Shown: positions 51,283-59,691 of the stretch, piece after piece
How positions within the stretch are numbered: the first letter of the stretch is position 1
Layout of the letters: every line of letters begins with the position of its first letter
Assembly (NCBI RefSeq): GCF_002834385.1
Contig: NZ_PITQ01000005.1
Coordinates: 1 to 64,000 of the forward strand
DNA from: Rahnella sp. AA
GTDB taxonomy: Bacteria; Pseudomonadota; Gammaproteobacteria; Enterobacterales; Enterobacteriaceae
Reading direction: 5' to 3'
DNA: 64,000 bases
Position numbers and translations under genes: made by a program
The notes under the pieces: model-generated
Databases searched by the model: none
What the model saw: the letters and a program-made list of their open reading frames with translations, nothing else
Told to the model about the DNA's origin: nothing

Positions 51283-51952
51283 GGGAGACCTTAGCCAGTT
51301 CACTGCGCATATGGTCAATCACGGAGCGGTAGTCCGGCTGGTTAAAAATGGCGGAACCGGCGACGAACATGTCTGCACCGGCTGCGGCGATTTCGCGGAT
51401 ATTCTCTGCTTTCACGCCGCCATCGATTTCAAGGCGAATGTCGTAACCGCTGTCATCGATAATTTTGCGAACCTGGCGCAGTTTATCGAGCGTGCCCGGA
51501 ATAAATGACTGGCCGCCAAAGCCCGGATTAACGGACATCAGCAGGATCACATCAAGTTTATCCAGAACATAATCCAGATAACTCAGGGATGTCGCCGGGT
51601 TGAAAACCAGGCCGGCTTTGCAGCCATGGCTTTTAATCAGTTGCAGCGAGCGGTCAACGTGCTCGGAGGCTTCAGGGTGGAAAGTGATGTAGGACGCCCC
51701 GGCTTCTGCAAAATCCGGGATCAAACGATCGACCGGTTTCACCATCAGATGCACGTCGATGGGTGCCGTGATGCCGTAATTGCGCAGCGACTTCAGGACC
51801 ATCGGCCCCATCGTTAAATTCGGTACGTAGTGGTTATCCATTACATCAAAATGGACAACGTCCCCGCCAGCTTCCAATGCTTTCGCCGTGTCTTCACCCA
51901 GACGGGCAAAGTCGGCCGAAAGAATGGACGGTGCAATCAAAAACTGTTTCAT
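51275..51952 (-). CDS. rpe: Ribulose-phosphate 3-epimerase
   Basis: Rpe interconverts ribulose-5-phosphate and xylulose-5-phosphate in the pentose-phosphate pathway. The 225-residue TIM barrel matches E. coli in length and begins [20 protein letters not shown]. Metal and phosphate residues lie in [17 protein letters not shown] near residue 35, VDVHLMVKP near 65, [10 protein letters not shown] near 142 and [11 protein letters not shown] near 173. It overlaps gph by 8 nt, implying coupling. It connects metabolically to the yia-type operon, which feeds D-xylulose-5-phosphate. Confidence 0.97.
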   Translation of the reverse strand: MKQFLIAPSILSADFARLGEDTAKALEAGGDVVHFDVMDNHYVPNLTMGPMVLKSLRNYGITAPIDVHLMVKPVDRLIPDFAEAGASYITFHPEASEHVDRSLQLIKSHGCKAGLVFNPATSLSYLDYVLDKLDVILLMSVNPGFGGQSFIPGTLDKLRQVRKIIDDSGYDIRLEIDGGVKAENIREIAAAGADMFVAGSAIFNQPDYRSVIDHMRSELAKVSHD

Positions 51953-52001
51953 CCGCTTCTCCAAATGATAGGGTTCCCGAAAATCACCGGTTAACCGGCA
52001 A

Positions 52002-52817
52002 TCAGCGATATAGCGCTAAAAGTTCATTCACCATGCTGCGTTGTGCAACTTTGCTGCTGATAGTCCGGCGTGCCGAGACGCGGTGCAGCTGTTTCGCCTG
52101 AGCGTACCATTCCAGCGTCAGGGGTGTTTCGTGGTTGGAAATCAGCACCGGCACATTATTTTCATGGGAAAGCTGATACGCCAGCCGGGCCAGGTTGCGC
52201 TGATCTTCCATACTAAAACTGTTGGTGTGGTACGCCGTAAAGTTTGCAGTCGCAGAGAGCGGAGCATAAGGCGGATCACAATATACCACCGAGCCCGCCT
52301 TTGCTTTCAACAGGGTTTCCTGATAATGCTCGCACACAAACAAAGCATTCCTGGCCTTTTCAGCAAACCAGTAGAGTTCCTCCTCCGGGAAATACGGTTT
52401 TTTATAGCGCCCGAAAGGTACGTTAAACGCGCCACTGAGATTATAACGGCACAGACCGTTGTAACAATGGCGGTTGAGATAGAGGAAAAGGACCGAACGA
52501 CGATAGGGATCGCTGCTGGCATTAAACTCAGCCCTCAGTGCGTAAAAACGATCTGATTCGTTAAACTCCGGCGTGAAAAGCACACGGGCGTCGCGTACGA
52601 ATTCTTCTGTACGCATTTTCACGATGTTATAGAGATTAATCAGATCGTTGTTGATGTCTGCCAGGATATAAGCGTCATACTCGGTATTCAAAAATACCGA
52701 GCCCGCGCCAACAAAAGGCTCTATCAAACAATCTCCCGCTGGAAGATGACGTCTGATGTCATCAATCAGCGGGTATTTGCCGCCAGCCCACTTCAAAAAC
52801 GCGCGGTTCTTCTTCAT
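52002..52817 (-). CDS. dam: DNA adenine methyltransferase Dam
   Basis: Dam methylates adenine in GATC and so guides mismatch repair, replication timing and gene regulation. The 271-residue protein has the AdoMet site [15 protein letters not shown] near residue 7, [10 protein letters not shown] near 34 and the catalytic motif [12 protein letters not shown] near 179. It lies downstream of damX and 49 nt upstream of rpe, the same order as in E. coli, and is near its 278-residue length. Confidence 0.97.
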   Translation of the reverse strand: MKKNRAFLKWAGGKYPLIDDIRRHLPAGDCLIEPFVGAGSVFLNTEYDAYILADINNDLINLYNIVKMRTEEFVRDARVLFTPEFNESDRFYALRAEFNASSDPYRRSVLFLYLNRHCYNGLCRYNLSGAFNVPFGRYKKPYFPEEELYWFAEKARNALFVCEHYQETLLKAKAGSVVYCDPPYAPLSATANFTAYHTNSFSMEDQRNLARLAYQLSHENNVPVLISNHETPLTLEWYAQAKQLHRVSARRTISSKVAQRSMVNELLALYR

Positions 52818-52897
52818 GCCGTCAGTTAGCTACTTATACAATTCACAGCCGCGGATTGTATCCTGTTTTTAGACAGCAAATCGCGTTGAGATCAGAT

Positions 52898-53929
52898 TCA
52901 TTTTTTCAGGTCTTGCTGTACCTGATGTACAGGTTTGACCCACGGTTTTTTTGCCTGAACTTCCGCAGGCAAGCTGGAAATGGCGCGTTTAGCCTCTGCA
53001 GAAGAAGCGTAGTTACCACTGACCAACACAAACCACGGCTTCCCGTCGCGGGCTGTCTGATAAACCAGATAGTTTTTCAGGCCCTGCTGTTTGGCAAACG
53101 CATTCAGCGTATTTGACTGAGAAGCGCCGCTCAGTTGCAGAGTAAAGTGCGAACCGGGTGCTGATTTAATGGCTGACGCACTGCCGGAAGCGACAGACGG
53201 AGCCGGAACAACAGAGGTCGCAGCCGGGGATGATTTGGTGGTCTGCGGTTTTGACATATGCGGCGTTGTGGCAGCAGGTTTGTGCTCTGCGGGTTTCACA
53301 GCGTGTGCGACCTGCGGATTACGAACAACGGGTGCAGGGCGGATATGTGAAGCAGATGTCTGAGACCCTGCGGGAGCCTGACTACGCGCAGAACCATTTA
53401 CCGTAGCCGGAGCGGTCGGTAAAGAAGTCAGTGACTGTGTGCCGGGGTTCATGCTGCCCTGTGCCACGCCATCCACCTGATTTTGCTGGGAAGATAAAGC
53501 ATCGCTCATATCGCCAGGCAAATCGACACGTTCTTTCGGCTGACCGCTTTCGGGAACGGGTTGAGCTTCAGTCGGTGTGGGTGAAACGGGAGGCAAGCCA
53601 ATATTTTGCGGCTGCTGGCCGTTGGCTGCCTGTGCGGTGTTCGCCTGAGCTTGCGCCGAAGGCTGAGCCGGCGCAGCGGCATCGTTGCCCGCAAGATTAA
53701 TGTCTTTAGGCCCGTTGTTCTGCTGCGCGGATGGGGTAGTCGTTGGCGACTTCATGGCCGAACCAATACCGACAATAAGCAGTACCAACACCACGATACC
53801 GATGCCTATCATCATGTACTGACGGGAAACAGCGACCTTTGGAATGGAAGGAGACGGCTTGCGCGCACGCGGTGGGCGGCGATCGCTGGTGTCTGGTTTG
53901 AGATCATCTTCCGGTGTTAAATCATCCAT
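52898..53929 (-). CDS. damX: Cell-division protein DamX (SPOR domain)
   Basis: DamX is a single-pass inner-membrane protein that goes to the division septum by binding denuded peptidoglycan. The 343-residue product has a short cytoplasmic N-terminus, a membrane helix at about 38-58 (MMIGIGIVVLVLLIVGIGS), a long Ala/Pro/Gln/Ser-rich periplasmic linker and a C-terminal SPOR domain at about 260-343 (SHFTLQLSGASQSNTLNAFA). It is shorter than E. coli DamX (428), mainly in the linker. It is upstream of dam in the aroK-aroB-damX-dam order. Confidence 0.94.
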   Translation of the reverse strand: MDDLTPEDDLKPDTSDRRPPRARKPSPSIPKVAVSRQYMMIGIGIVVLVLLIVGIGSAMKSPTTTPSAQQNNGPKDINLAGNDAAAPAQPSAQAQANTAQAANGQQPQNIGLPPVSPTPTEAQPVPESGQPKERVDLPGDMSDALSSQQNQVDGVAQGSMNPGTQSLTSLPTAPATVNGSARSQAPAGSQTSASHIRPAPVVRNPQVAHAVKPAEHKPAATTPHMSKPQTTKSSPAATSVVPAPSVASGSASAIKSAPGSHFTLQLSGASQSNTLNAFAKQQGLKNYLVYQTARDGKPWFVLVSGNYASSAEAKRAISSLPAEVQAKKPWVKPVHQVQQDLKK

Positions 53930-54059
53930 CTAAAACCTCCAACCCGGCTAAAAGCCTCTGACTGGCTTTACGCGGAGCTACTATCCTGACTAAAAATATA
54001 AAGCTTTGCTGGACATTGGTAAAATCGGTCGTTATCTGGCCAAAACCGTGGCCGCATTC

Positions 54060-55142
54060 TTAACGGCAATCTTCAATCGAAGCCAGCACCATTTCATGCG
54101 ATACGCCGGAGCGTACTTCAGACTGACCAATTGCTTTGGGTAACACCAGACGCAGCTCGCCAGCCAGTACTTTCTTATCACGCATCATGTGCGGCAGATA
54201 AGACTGCGCGTCCATAACCTGCGGGCCCGTCACGGGCAAACCTGCGCGGGTTAACAAGGCCTTCACACGGGCAATATCACCCAGGCTGAATTGACCCAGG
54301 CGATGCGCGGTATAACACGCCATCACCATACCGGCCGCGACGGCTTCGCCATGCAGCCAATTGCCATAACCCATTTCTGCTTCAATAGCATGGCCATAAG
54401 TATGGCCCAGATTCAGTAAGGCGCGCAGTCCGTTTTCACGTTCATCGGCAGCCACAACCTCAGCTTTCAGCTCGCAGCAACGACGGATGCAATAAGCCAG
54501 CGCATTCATATCCAGCGCCAGTAATGCATCCATGTTGTCTTCAAGCCAGACAAAGAAATCGGCATCCAGAATAATGCCGTATTTGATAACTTCCGCGAGA
54601 CCTGATGACATCTCACGGGCAGGCAAGGTTCGCAGACAATCGAGATCAATCACCACCGACGCAGGTTGATAAAACGCGCCGATCATGTTTTTTCCGAGTG
54701 GATGGTTTACCGCCGTTTTGCCGCCGACAGAGGAATCCACCTGAGAGAGCAACGTAGTTGGCACCTGAACAAAGCGCACACCACGTTGATAACTGGCTGC
54801 GGCGAAGCCGGTTAAATCACCGACAACGCCGCCGCCAAGGGCAATCAGCGTAGTATCACGTCCGTGCGGCTTTTCGAGCAACGCGGAAAACACGTCATTT
54901 AGAACAGTCAGGGATTTGTATTGTTCACCATCAGGTAAAACGACCTGATCAACACGAACGCCTGCCTGCTCCAGCACTGAACGCACAGCATCCAGATAGA
55001 GAGGGGCCAGCGTCTCATTGGTCACTATCATGACCTGATCGCCTGCCTTTACCGGCATAAAAGAAGCCGGATCGTGGAACAATCCGGCAGCAATCGTAAT
55101 GGGGTAGCTACGCTCCCCTAACGTTACGGTAATCCTCTCCAT
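54060..55142 (-). CDS. aroB: 3-dehydroquinate synthase
   Basis: AroB carries out the second step of the shikimate pathway, turning DAHP into 3-dehydroquinate with NAD and a divalent metal. The 360-residue protein shows [10 protein letters not shown] near residue 79, the NAD-binding [16 protein letters not shown] near 103, the [20 protein letters not shown] block near 126 and the metal ligands in [13 protein letters not shown] near 246. It follows aroK by 57 nt. E. coli AroB is 362 residues. Confidence 0.97.
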   Translation of the reverse strand: MERITVTLGERSYPITIAAGLFHDPASFMPVKAGDQVMIVTNETLAPLYLDAVRSVLEQAGVRVDQVVLPDGEQYKSLTVLNDVFSALLEKPHGRDTTLIALGGGVVGDLTGFAAASYQRGVRFVQVPTTLLSQVDSSVGGKTAVNHPLGKNMIGAFYQPASVVIDLDCLRTLPAREMSSGLAEVIKYGIILDADFFVWLEDNMDALLALDMNALAYCIRRCCELKAEVVAADERENGLRALLNLGHTYGHAIEAEMGYGNWLHGEAVAAGMVMACYTAHRLGQFSLGDIARVKALLTRAGLPVTGPQVMDAQSYLPHMMRDKKVLAGELRLVLPKAIGQSEVRSGVSHEMVLASIEDCR

Positions 55143-55199
55143 GTCGTGCTCTGTGACCTTCTTTAACTGACACCCTCAGGCAATGATAGAAACCAATAA

Positions 55200-55721
55200 T
55201 CAGTTACTTTCCAGCATGTTAATAATCTGGTTAGCAACCACTTTGGCACTTTGATCATCGGTACGAATAGTGACGTCGGCAATCTCTTCATACAAAGGAT
55301 TGCGCTCTCTCGCCAGTGCTTCAAGCACTTCACGTGGCGGAGCACTCACTTGTAATAATGGACGTTTTTTGTCGCGTTGTGTGCGCGCCAGTTGCTTTTC
55401 GATGGTAGTTTCAAGATAGACGACAACGCCACGCGCTGACAAACGGTTACGGGTTTCGCGTGATTTTACGGAACCTCCACCTGTTGCCAGAACAATGCCT
55501 TGTTTTTCGGTCAGTTCGTTGATCACTTTTTCTTCGCGGTCGCGGAAGCCGTCTTCGCCTTCTAAATCAAATACCCAGCCCACATCAGCTCCGGTACGTC
55601 GCTCAATTTCGTGATCGGAGTCGAAAAACTCCATATTGAGTTGCTGAGCTAACTGTCGACCAATAGTGCTTTTGCCGGCACCCATAGGCCCAACCAGAAA
55701 GATATTGCGTTTCTCTGCCAT
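55200..55721 (-). CDS. aroK: Shikimate kinase I
   Basis: AroK phosphorylates shikimate in aromatic amino-acid synthesis. The 173-residue P-loop kinase has Walker [13 protein letters not shown] at residues 11-22, the shikimate-binding [12 protein letters not shown] near 32 and [11 protein letters not shown] near 80. From the ATG at 55721 ([13 protein letters not shown]) it has the E. coli length. The frame is open to 55775 but without a suitable ribosome-binding site. It heads the aroK-aroB-damX-dam-rpe-gph-trpS cluster. Confidence 0.97.
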   Translation of the reverse strand: MAEKRNIFLVGPMGAGKSTIGRQLAQQLNMEFFDSDHEIERRTGADVGWVFDLEGEDGFRDREEKVINELTEKQGIVLATGGGSVKSRETRNRLSARGVVVYLETTIEKQLARTQRDKKRPLLQVSAPPREVLEALARERNPLYEEIADVTIRTDDQSAKVVANQIINMLESN

Positions 55722-56069
55722 GTTTTTCGGTATTACTAAGACAATTCGTTGATGATAACCCGCCCCGCCAATCAAATTAGCGGCGGGACCTAAACTGAAA
55801 CCTCATGAGCGATATAGTGCGAGATCAGAAAAAAATTATCTCAACACTCTTGGTAGTTTGGCAACCGAATAAATCACTTTGCACGCCGCAGGAGGGAAAC
55901 CGTACGTTTTTATCGGCGTGTCTGTCGTAATAAAAAGATCACGGTGCTCAATTCGGTAACCCTTGTAAGCTAAATCGAAGGCAGCGTCAAACTCAGAAGC
56001 CCCTCAGAACACAAAAAGTTGCATGGGCTCAACGTTATTGTCCGGTTTCCGTTAATCGAGAATGCCCAT
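55722..56069 (-). promoter_or_regulatory. aroK upstream region between hofQ and aroK
   Basis: This 348-nt gene-free stretch should contain the aroK promoters. A hairpin CCCGCC/GGCGGG (55764-55787) lies in the presumed aroK leader. A short palindrome CCCATTTAATGGG (56065-56077) overlaps the hofQ stop codon. I could not identify paired -35 and -10 boxes with confidence. Confidence 0.45.
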
Positions 56070-57332
56070 TTAATGGGTGCGGATTAAGGTCGGGGTGATG
56101 AAAATCACCAGCTCACGCCGCTCATCATTTGTATACTGGTGTTTAAACAAGGAACCCATAACGGGGATGTCTCCCAATACAGGAACTTTAGTCTCTGTCT
56201 TTTGGTTTTTGCGCTGAAAAATCCCGCCGAGTACAATAGTTTCACCATCTTTTACCGTCACCTGCGTTTTAATTTCCTGTTTATCGATCGCCAGCGCCTC
56301 GCCTTCGGCCTGTTTGATGCTTCTCCCCGGCATATTCTGGCTGATTTGCAAGGCCAGCTGTATGCGCCCGTCGCGCTGAATTTTGGGCGTCACTTCCATC
56401 CCCAGCACGGCTTCCTTGAACTCAATGGATGTACTGCCACTCGCGCCACTGGAAACCTGATAGGGGATCTCCGTACCTTGTTTAATGCTGGCAGTCTGCA
56501 TATGCGCAGTCAGCAGACGCGGGCTGGCAATAATGTCTACTTTGTCTTCCTGCTCAAGTGCACTCAGCTCCAGATCCAAAATCCGGCCACTGATATGCGC
56601 AAGATTGAAACCGGCCGTAAAGATGGGATTCTCCACCGGTATTCCCATGCTGAGATTATTCAGGCGAACGACTTTCGTGATGGCTTCCTCACCGGTGAGC
56701 CCCCACCGCACGCCAAGCTCACGTAAACTTTCACTATTCATCGTCACGATATGCGCGGCCAATTGTACCTGTTGCAAAGGCAAATCCATTTCTTTTACCC
56801 ACGGTGCAACAACGATCAGAGCCTCCTGGGTATCACGTAATAAAAGTGTGTTGGTACGGCTGTCGGCGGTAGCACTCCCTTTCACGGATAAAAGCGAGCC
56901 TTTCTGAGCATTCAGGCTCAATGCAGTCTCTTTCGCATCGGCGTATTGCAACGGTATCGTGAGGCTGACCAGCGGGCTTTGCCGCGCTTTTTGCTCAGCA
57001 ACGTCTTCAATGGCCTGTTGCTGAATTTTCGGATCAATTTCCGGTGCTACCAGCAAAACATTTCCCTGCTGCTGGCTGGTCAGGTGATTCATTCGCAAAA
57101 TAATGTCGAAAGCCTGTTGCCACGGCACTTCTTTAAGCTTCACGCTGATTTGCCCTTCAACACCGGGGGCGATGACCAGATTCAACTCCCGGGCATCAGC
57201 CAGCGCCTGTAAAACCATCCCGACCGGGGATGACTGGAACTCCAGGGAAACGGGTGATGAGGTGGCGGCTTTCACCGCGCCGGAGCATAAGCACAGCAGG
57301 AACAGTACTGCGCCGTAATTAATGTATTTCAT
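56070..57332 (-). CDS. hofQ: Secretin HofQ (PilQ-like)
   Basis: HofQ is an outer-membrane secretin of the type IV pilus/competence system, needed in E. coli for use of DNA as a nutrient. The 420-residue protein has a signal peptide (YGAVLFLLCLCSGAVKA), N-terminal secretin N0/N1 domains (SPVGMVLQALADARELNLVI near residue 36) and the C-terminal secretin domain (VPVLGDIPVMGSLFKH near 380). It is last in the operon hofM-hofN-hofOP-hofQ, overlapping hofOP by one base (TAATG). Its length matches E. coli (412) closely. Confidence 0.94.
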   Translation of the reverse strand: MKYINYGAVLFLLCLCSGAVKAATSSPVSLEFQSSPVGMVLQALADARELNLVIAPGVEGQISVKLKEVPWQQAFDIILRMNHLTSQQQGNVLLVAPEIDPKIQQQAIEDVAEQKARQSPLVSLTIPLQYADAKETALSLNAQKGSLLSVKGSATADSRTNTLLLRDTQEALIVVAPWVKEMDLPLQQVQLAAHIVTMNSESLRELGVRWGLTGEEAITKVVRLNNLSMGIPVENPIFTAGFNLAHISGRILDLELSALEQEDKVDIIASPRLLTAHMQTASIKQGTEIPYQVSSGASGSTSIEFKEAVLGMEVTPKIQRDGRIQLALQISQNMPGRSIKQAEGEALAIDKQEIKTQVTVKDGETIVLGGIFQRKNQKTETKVPVLGDIPVMGSLFKHQYTNDERRELVIFITPTLIRTH

Positions 57333-58177
57333 TATTTTCCCTTCCCTGGAGAATCATTATTTTTACCCAACTGGATAACCTGACGCTGTGCACCACAGCG
57401 AACATCCTTAAACGTCAGCCCAACCTGCCGGTTATCGAGCGTTTCTACCGTCCATTGCGGTGTCCCGATTTGCGAGCCGGGCTCAACCTTACTCCACAGC
57501 CCATCCGGTGAGAGCAGCCAGCCAAACGGTCGTCCTTCTACATGAGTTATCCCACTCAGCACCCACCTGGCTACCGGGGAATTATCAAGACAAGAAGATG
57601 GTTCCGGCACGTTGAAAGGATCACGCTCTTCTTCCACAGCAACAGCACCTTCGGTTAGCCCCCCGGCGGAGGAAGCTTGGGCCAGCAGAACTGAGGCACT
57701 CAGCCCCGCAACGTTGGTATGCATGCTCAGTTCGCTGAACACGGGATGCCCCGGCCGTTGCAGCAACGCATAGAGAAAGTGGGTCATTGCGCGAAAAGAA
57801 AGCTGCATGTGCAATTCCCCTTGCGCTCCCGAAGCAGGCTGCCAGCGAATCAGTTTTGCCTGAGAGTCTTTGAGCGGCTGTGCGAATTGCTGCGCCAGAG
57901 GCAAACCGGTTTGCCGTAGCGCCGTGCTCTCCTGTAACTCGCGCTCCAGGCTTTTCAGCGAAGGCATAAGCAACAGCGCAGCCTGAGACTGCAAAACCAC
58001 GTGCTGTTCAGTGGCAATTTGCGACGCCAGTTCTTCCTGTTGCCGCCATATTCCGCGTAGCACGAACAGATAGGATATTAAAAGCAGAATCAGTACACCC
58101 ACGGCCAGGATGAGCACTCGTTGCCAGCCCGGCTTTTCCATCAGCGGCTCAAGGCGCTGCGATAAAAGTAACGTCAT
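57332..58177 (-). CDS. hofOP: Fused HofO-HofP pilus-assembly protein
   Basis: One 281-residue frame covers what E. coli encodes as separate HofO (146 residues) and HofP (134). Residues about 19-41 are a membrane helix (VLILAVGVLILLLISYLFVL). Residues 45-150 form a PilO-like periplasmic coiled coil and ferredoxin-like fold. From about 185 a PilP-like beta domain starts at EERDPFNVPEPSS and continues with GRPFGWLLSPDGLW. The combined length equals the sum of the two E. coli proteins, so the join is probably loss of a stop. Overlaps hofN by 4 nt and hofQ by 1 nt. Confidence 0.85.
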   Translation of the reverse strand: MTLLLSQRLEPLMEKPGWQRVLILAVGVLILLLISYLFVLRGIWRQQEELASQIATEQHVVLQSQAALLLMPSLKSLERELQESTALRQTGLPLAQQFAQPLKDSQAKLIRWQPASGAQGELHMQLSFRAMTHFLYALLQRPGHPVFSELSMHTNVAGLSASVLLAQASSAGGLTEGAVAVEEERDPFNVPEPSSCLDNSPVARWVLSGITHVEGRPFGWLLSPDGLWSKVEPGSQIGTPQWTVETLDNRQVGLTFKDVRCGAQRQVIQLGKNNDSPGKGK

Positions 58178-58737
58178 TGCACACCTTCCGTATCTGGCAA
58201 AGACTTTGCCAGCCGAAGCTGAGCCTTCATGGAAAAGTGCAGAAGCCGGTCAGGCATCTGCTGCACGTCCGATAAACTGACTTCATCGAGCAATCCGCTG
58301 GTACTCAGGGTTTCACTGAAGGCCAGAATATCGTGATAAAAATGCCCTTCACCTTTAAGCGTTAGCAAACCCTGATGCTCGGTGAGTTCAGTCAGCCAGA
58401 CTTCCCCGGGGATCTGCGCTGCAAGCAAGCCCAGCAGGCGCAGATAATAATGGCTCTTTTCCACCCGCTGGCGGTTGAGGAGGCGCTCAGCTCTCAGCAC
58501 GTTGACCTGTGACAACGCCGCTGCCACCTGAATCTGCTGACGGGATAACTGCTGAACGCCCGAATTCAGCGCCGACAAATGGCGTTGCAATAACGTGGTT
58601 TCCTGCGTCATCACAACGGCCAGGCACACGGCACCGGTGAATACCACTGCCGGTACGCAGGTGAAAAGCCACAACCAGTAGCGGCTCCGGCGCTGGCGGC
58701 GCAACTGACGCCACGGCAATAAATTGATTTGCAGCAT
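58174..58737 (-). CDS. hofN: PilN-like inner-membrane protein HofN
   Basis: A 187-residue bitopic membrane protein of the PilN family. The cytoplasmic INLLPWRQLRRQRR segment (residues 4-17) matches the PilN peptide that binds PilM. A membrane helix follows (about 21-43) and then a periplasmic coiled coil. With HofM and HofOP it forms the inner-membrane alignment complex for the pseudopilus. Its ATG overlaps the hofM stop by one base and its end overlaps hofOP by four. Confidence 0.92.
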   Translation of the reverse strand: MLQINLLPWRQLRRQRRSRYWLWLFTCVPAVVFTGAVCLAVVMTQETTLLQRHLSALNSGVQQLSRQQIQVAAALSQVNVLRAERLLNRQRVEKSHYYLRLLGLLAAQIPGEVWLTELTEHQGLLTLKGEGHFYHDILAFSETLSTSGLLDEVSLSDVQQMPDRLLHFSMKAQLRLAKSLPDTEGVQ

Positions 58738-59570
58738 CAGTAGTCTTCCTGCCGCAGGGCCAGCCCGACAGCCGGGGCGAAGGCCCCGGGATTAGCGGGC
58801 AAAGGCGCAGACAACTGAATAATGGCAGATAGCGGCGACCAGCATTGCATCGCAGGCAATGGCGATTCACCACTAAAGAAGCACTGACTGTGGCACAACG
58901 CGGCGGCGCGGTACTGTGCGCGGATTTGCTGTGCAAGTGCCTCGTCGATTTCTGTATCGTCAGTCAAACCAAACTGAAACGGCAAGCTATGTGGAGAAGC
59001 CCATAAGATCCCATCATCAAGAGGATGGATAAGCAAAGCATCACCGGGAAGCCCGGCGGCATGAGCGGCCACCTGAAGTGCGCAAGGGGCAAGTTCAATC
59101 ACATTCGGGTACAACTGCGCCTGCGCCAGGCTGGCCATCCATTGCTGGATTTCTTGCTGTCTGGCTGCCGTGACCACTATCTGATCTTCACCATGAGGAG
59201 CGGCCCGATAGTCCATCACCAGATGTTCCATGCTCAGCGGGAACTGTTTTGCCGCACTGGCAAAGATAAATTCACTGCGGGCAGGCTCGCACAGCCGGCG
59301 GTCCGGCACTGCCAGCCGCTGCTGCATAATGCGCTGCGCAGGAAGGCTGATCCGCAGCGAAAATGTCACCGGAAGTGTTTTCCGCCAGCACGATAAAATG
59401 GCGATCAGCGGCGCGGTCTCATGTAATATCCCCTCCCGCAATGTGAAATCGGGTAACGGATGTTGCCACCAGTGACGTAATTGCCAGCCATGACGCGGGC
59501 GCTGAACGGCAATCGCGCGGGCAAAACCAGCTTGAATATCCAGACCTACCTGCCATGCTTGTAGTCGCAT
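58737..59570 (-). CDS. hofM: PilM-like protein HofM
   Basis: A 277-residue cytoplasmic actin-like protein of the PilM family, longer than E. coli HofM (259). WQVGLDIQAGFARAIAVQR near residue 6 is the phosphate-1-like loop, and the VDYRAAPHGEDQIVVTAARQ stretch follows. PilM binds the PilN tail and nucleotide and forms a ring beneath the membrane. It is the first gene of the hof operon and is divergent from mrcA, 121 nt away. Regulators such as CRP-S and Sxy are known for hof genes; I could not place a CRP-S site by eye. Confidence 0.9.
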   Translation of the reverse strand: MRLQAWQVGLDIQAGFARAIAVQRPRHGWQLRHWWQHPLPDFTLREGILHETAPLIAILSCWRKTLPVTFSLRISLPAQRIMQQRLAVPDRRLCEPARSEFIFASAAKQFPLSMEHLVMDYRAAPHGEDQIVVTAARQQEIQQWMASLAQAQLYPNVIELAPCALQVAAHAAGLPGDALLIHPLDDGILWASPHSLPFQFGLTDDTEIDEALAQQIRAQYRAAALCHSQCFFSGESPLPAMQCWSPLSAIIQLSAPLPANPGAFAPAVGLALRQEDY

Positions 59571-59691
59571 TTTCGCCCAATCTCCATATCGTCAGGTAAA
59601 TAAAAGAACGTATCCATGTTGCTGGCTTGCCTTTATACTACTGCGCGGTTGTTTATAAACTGCCCAATTGACACTTAATGGGAAATCTCAG

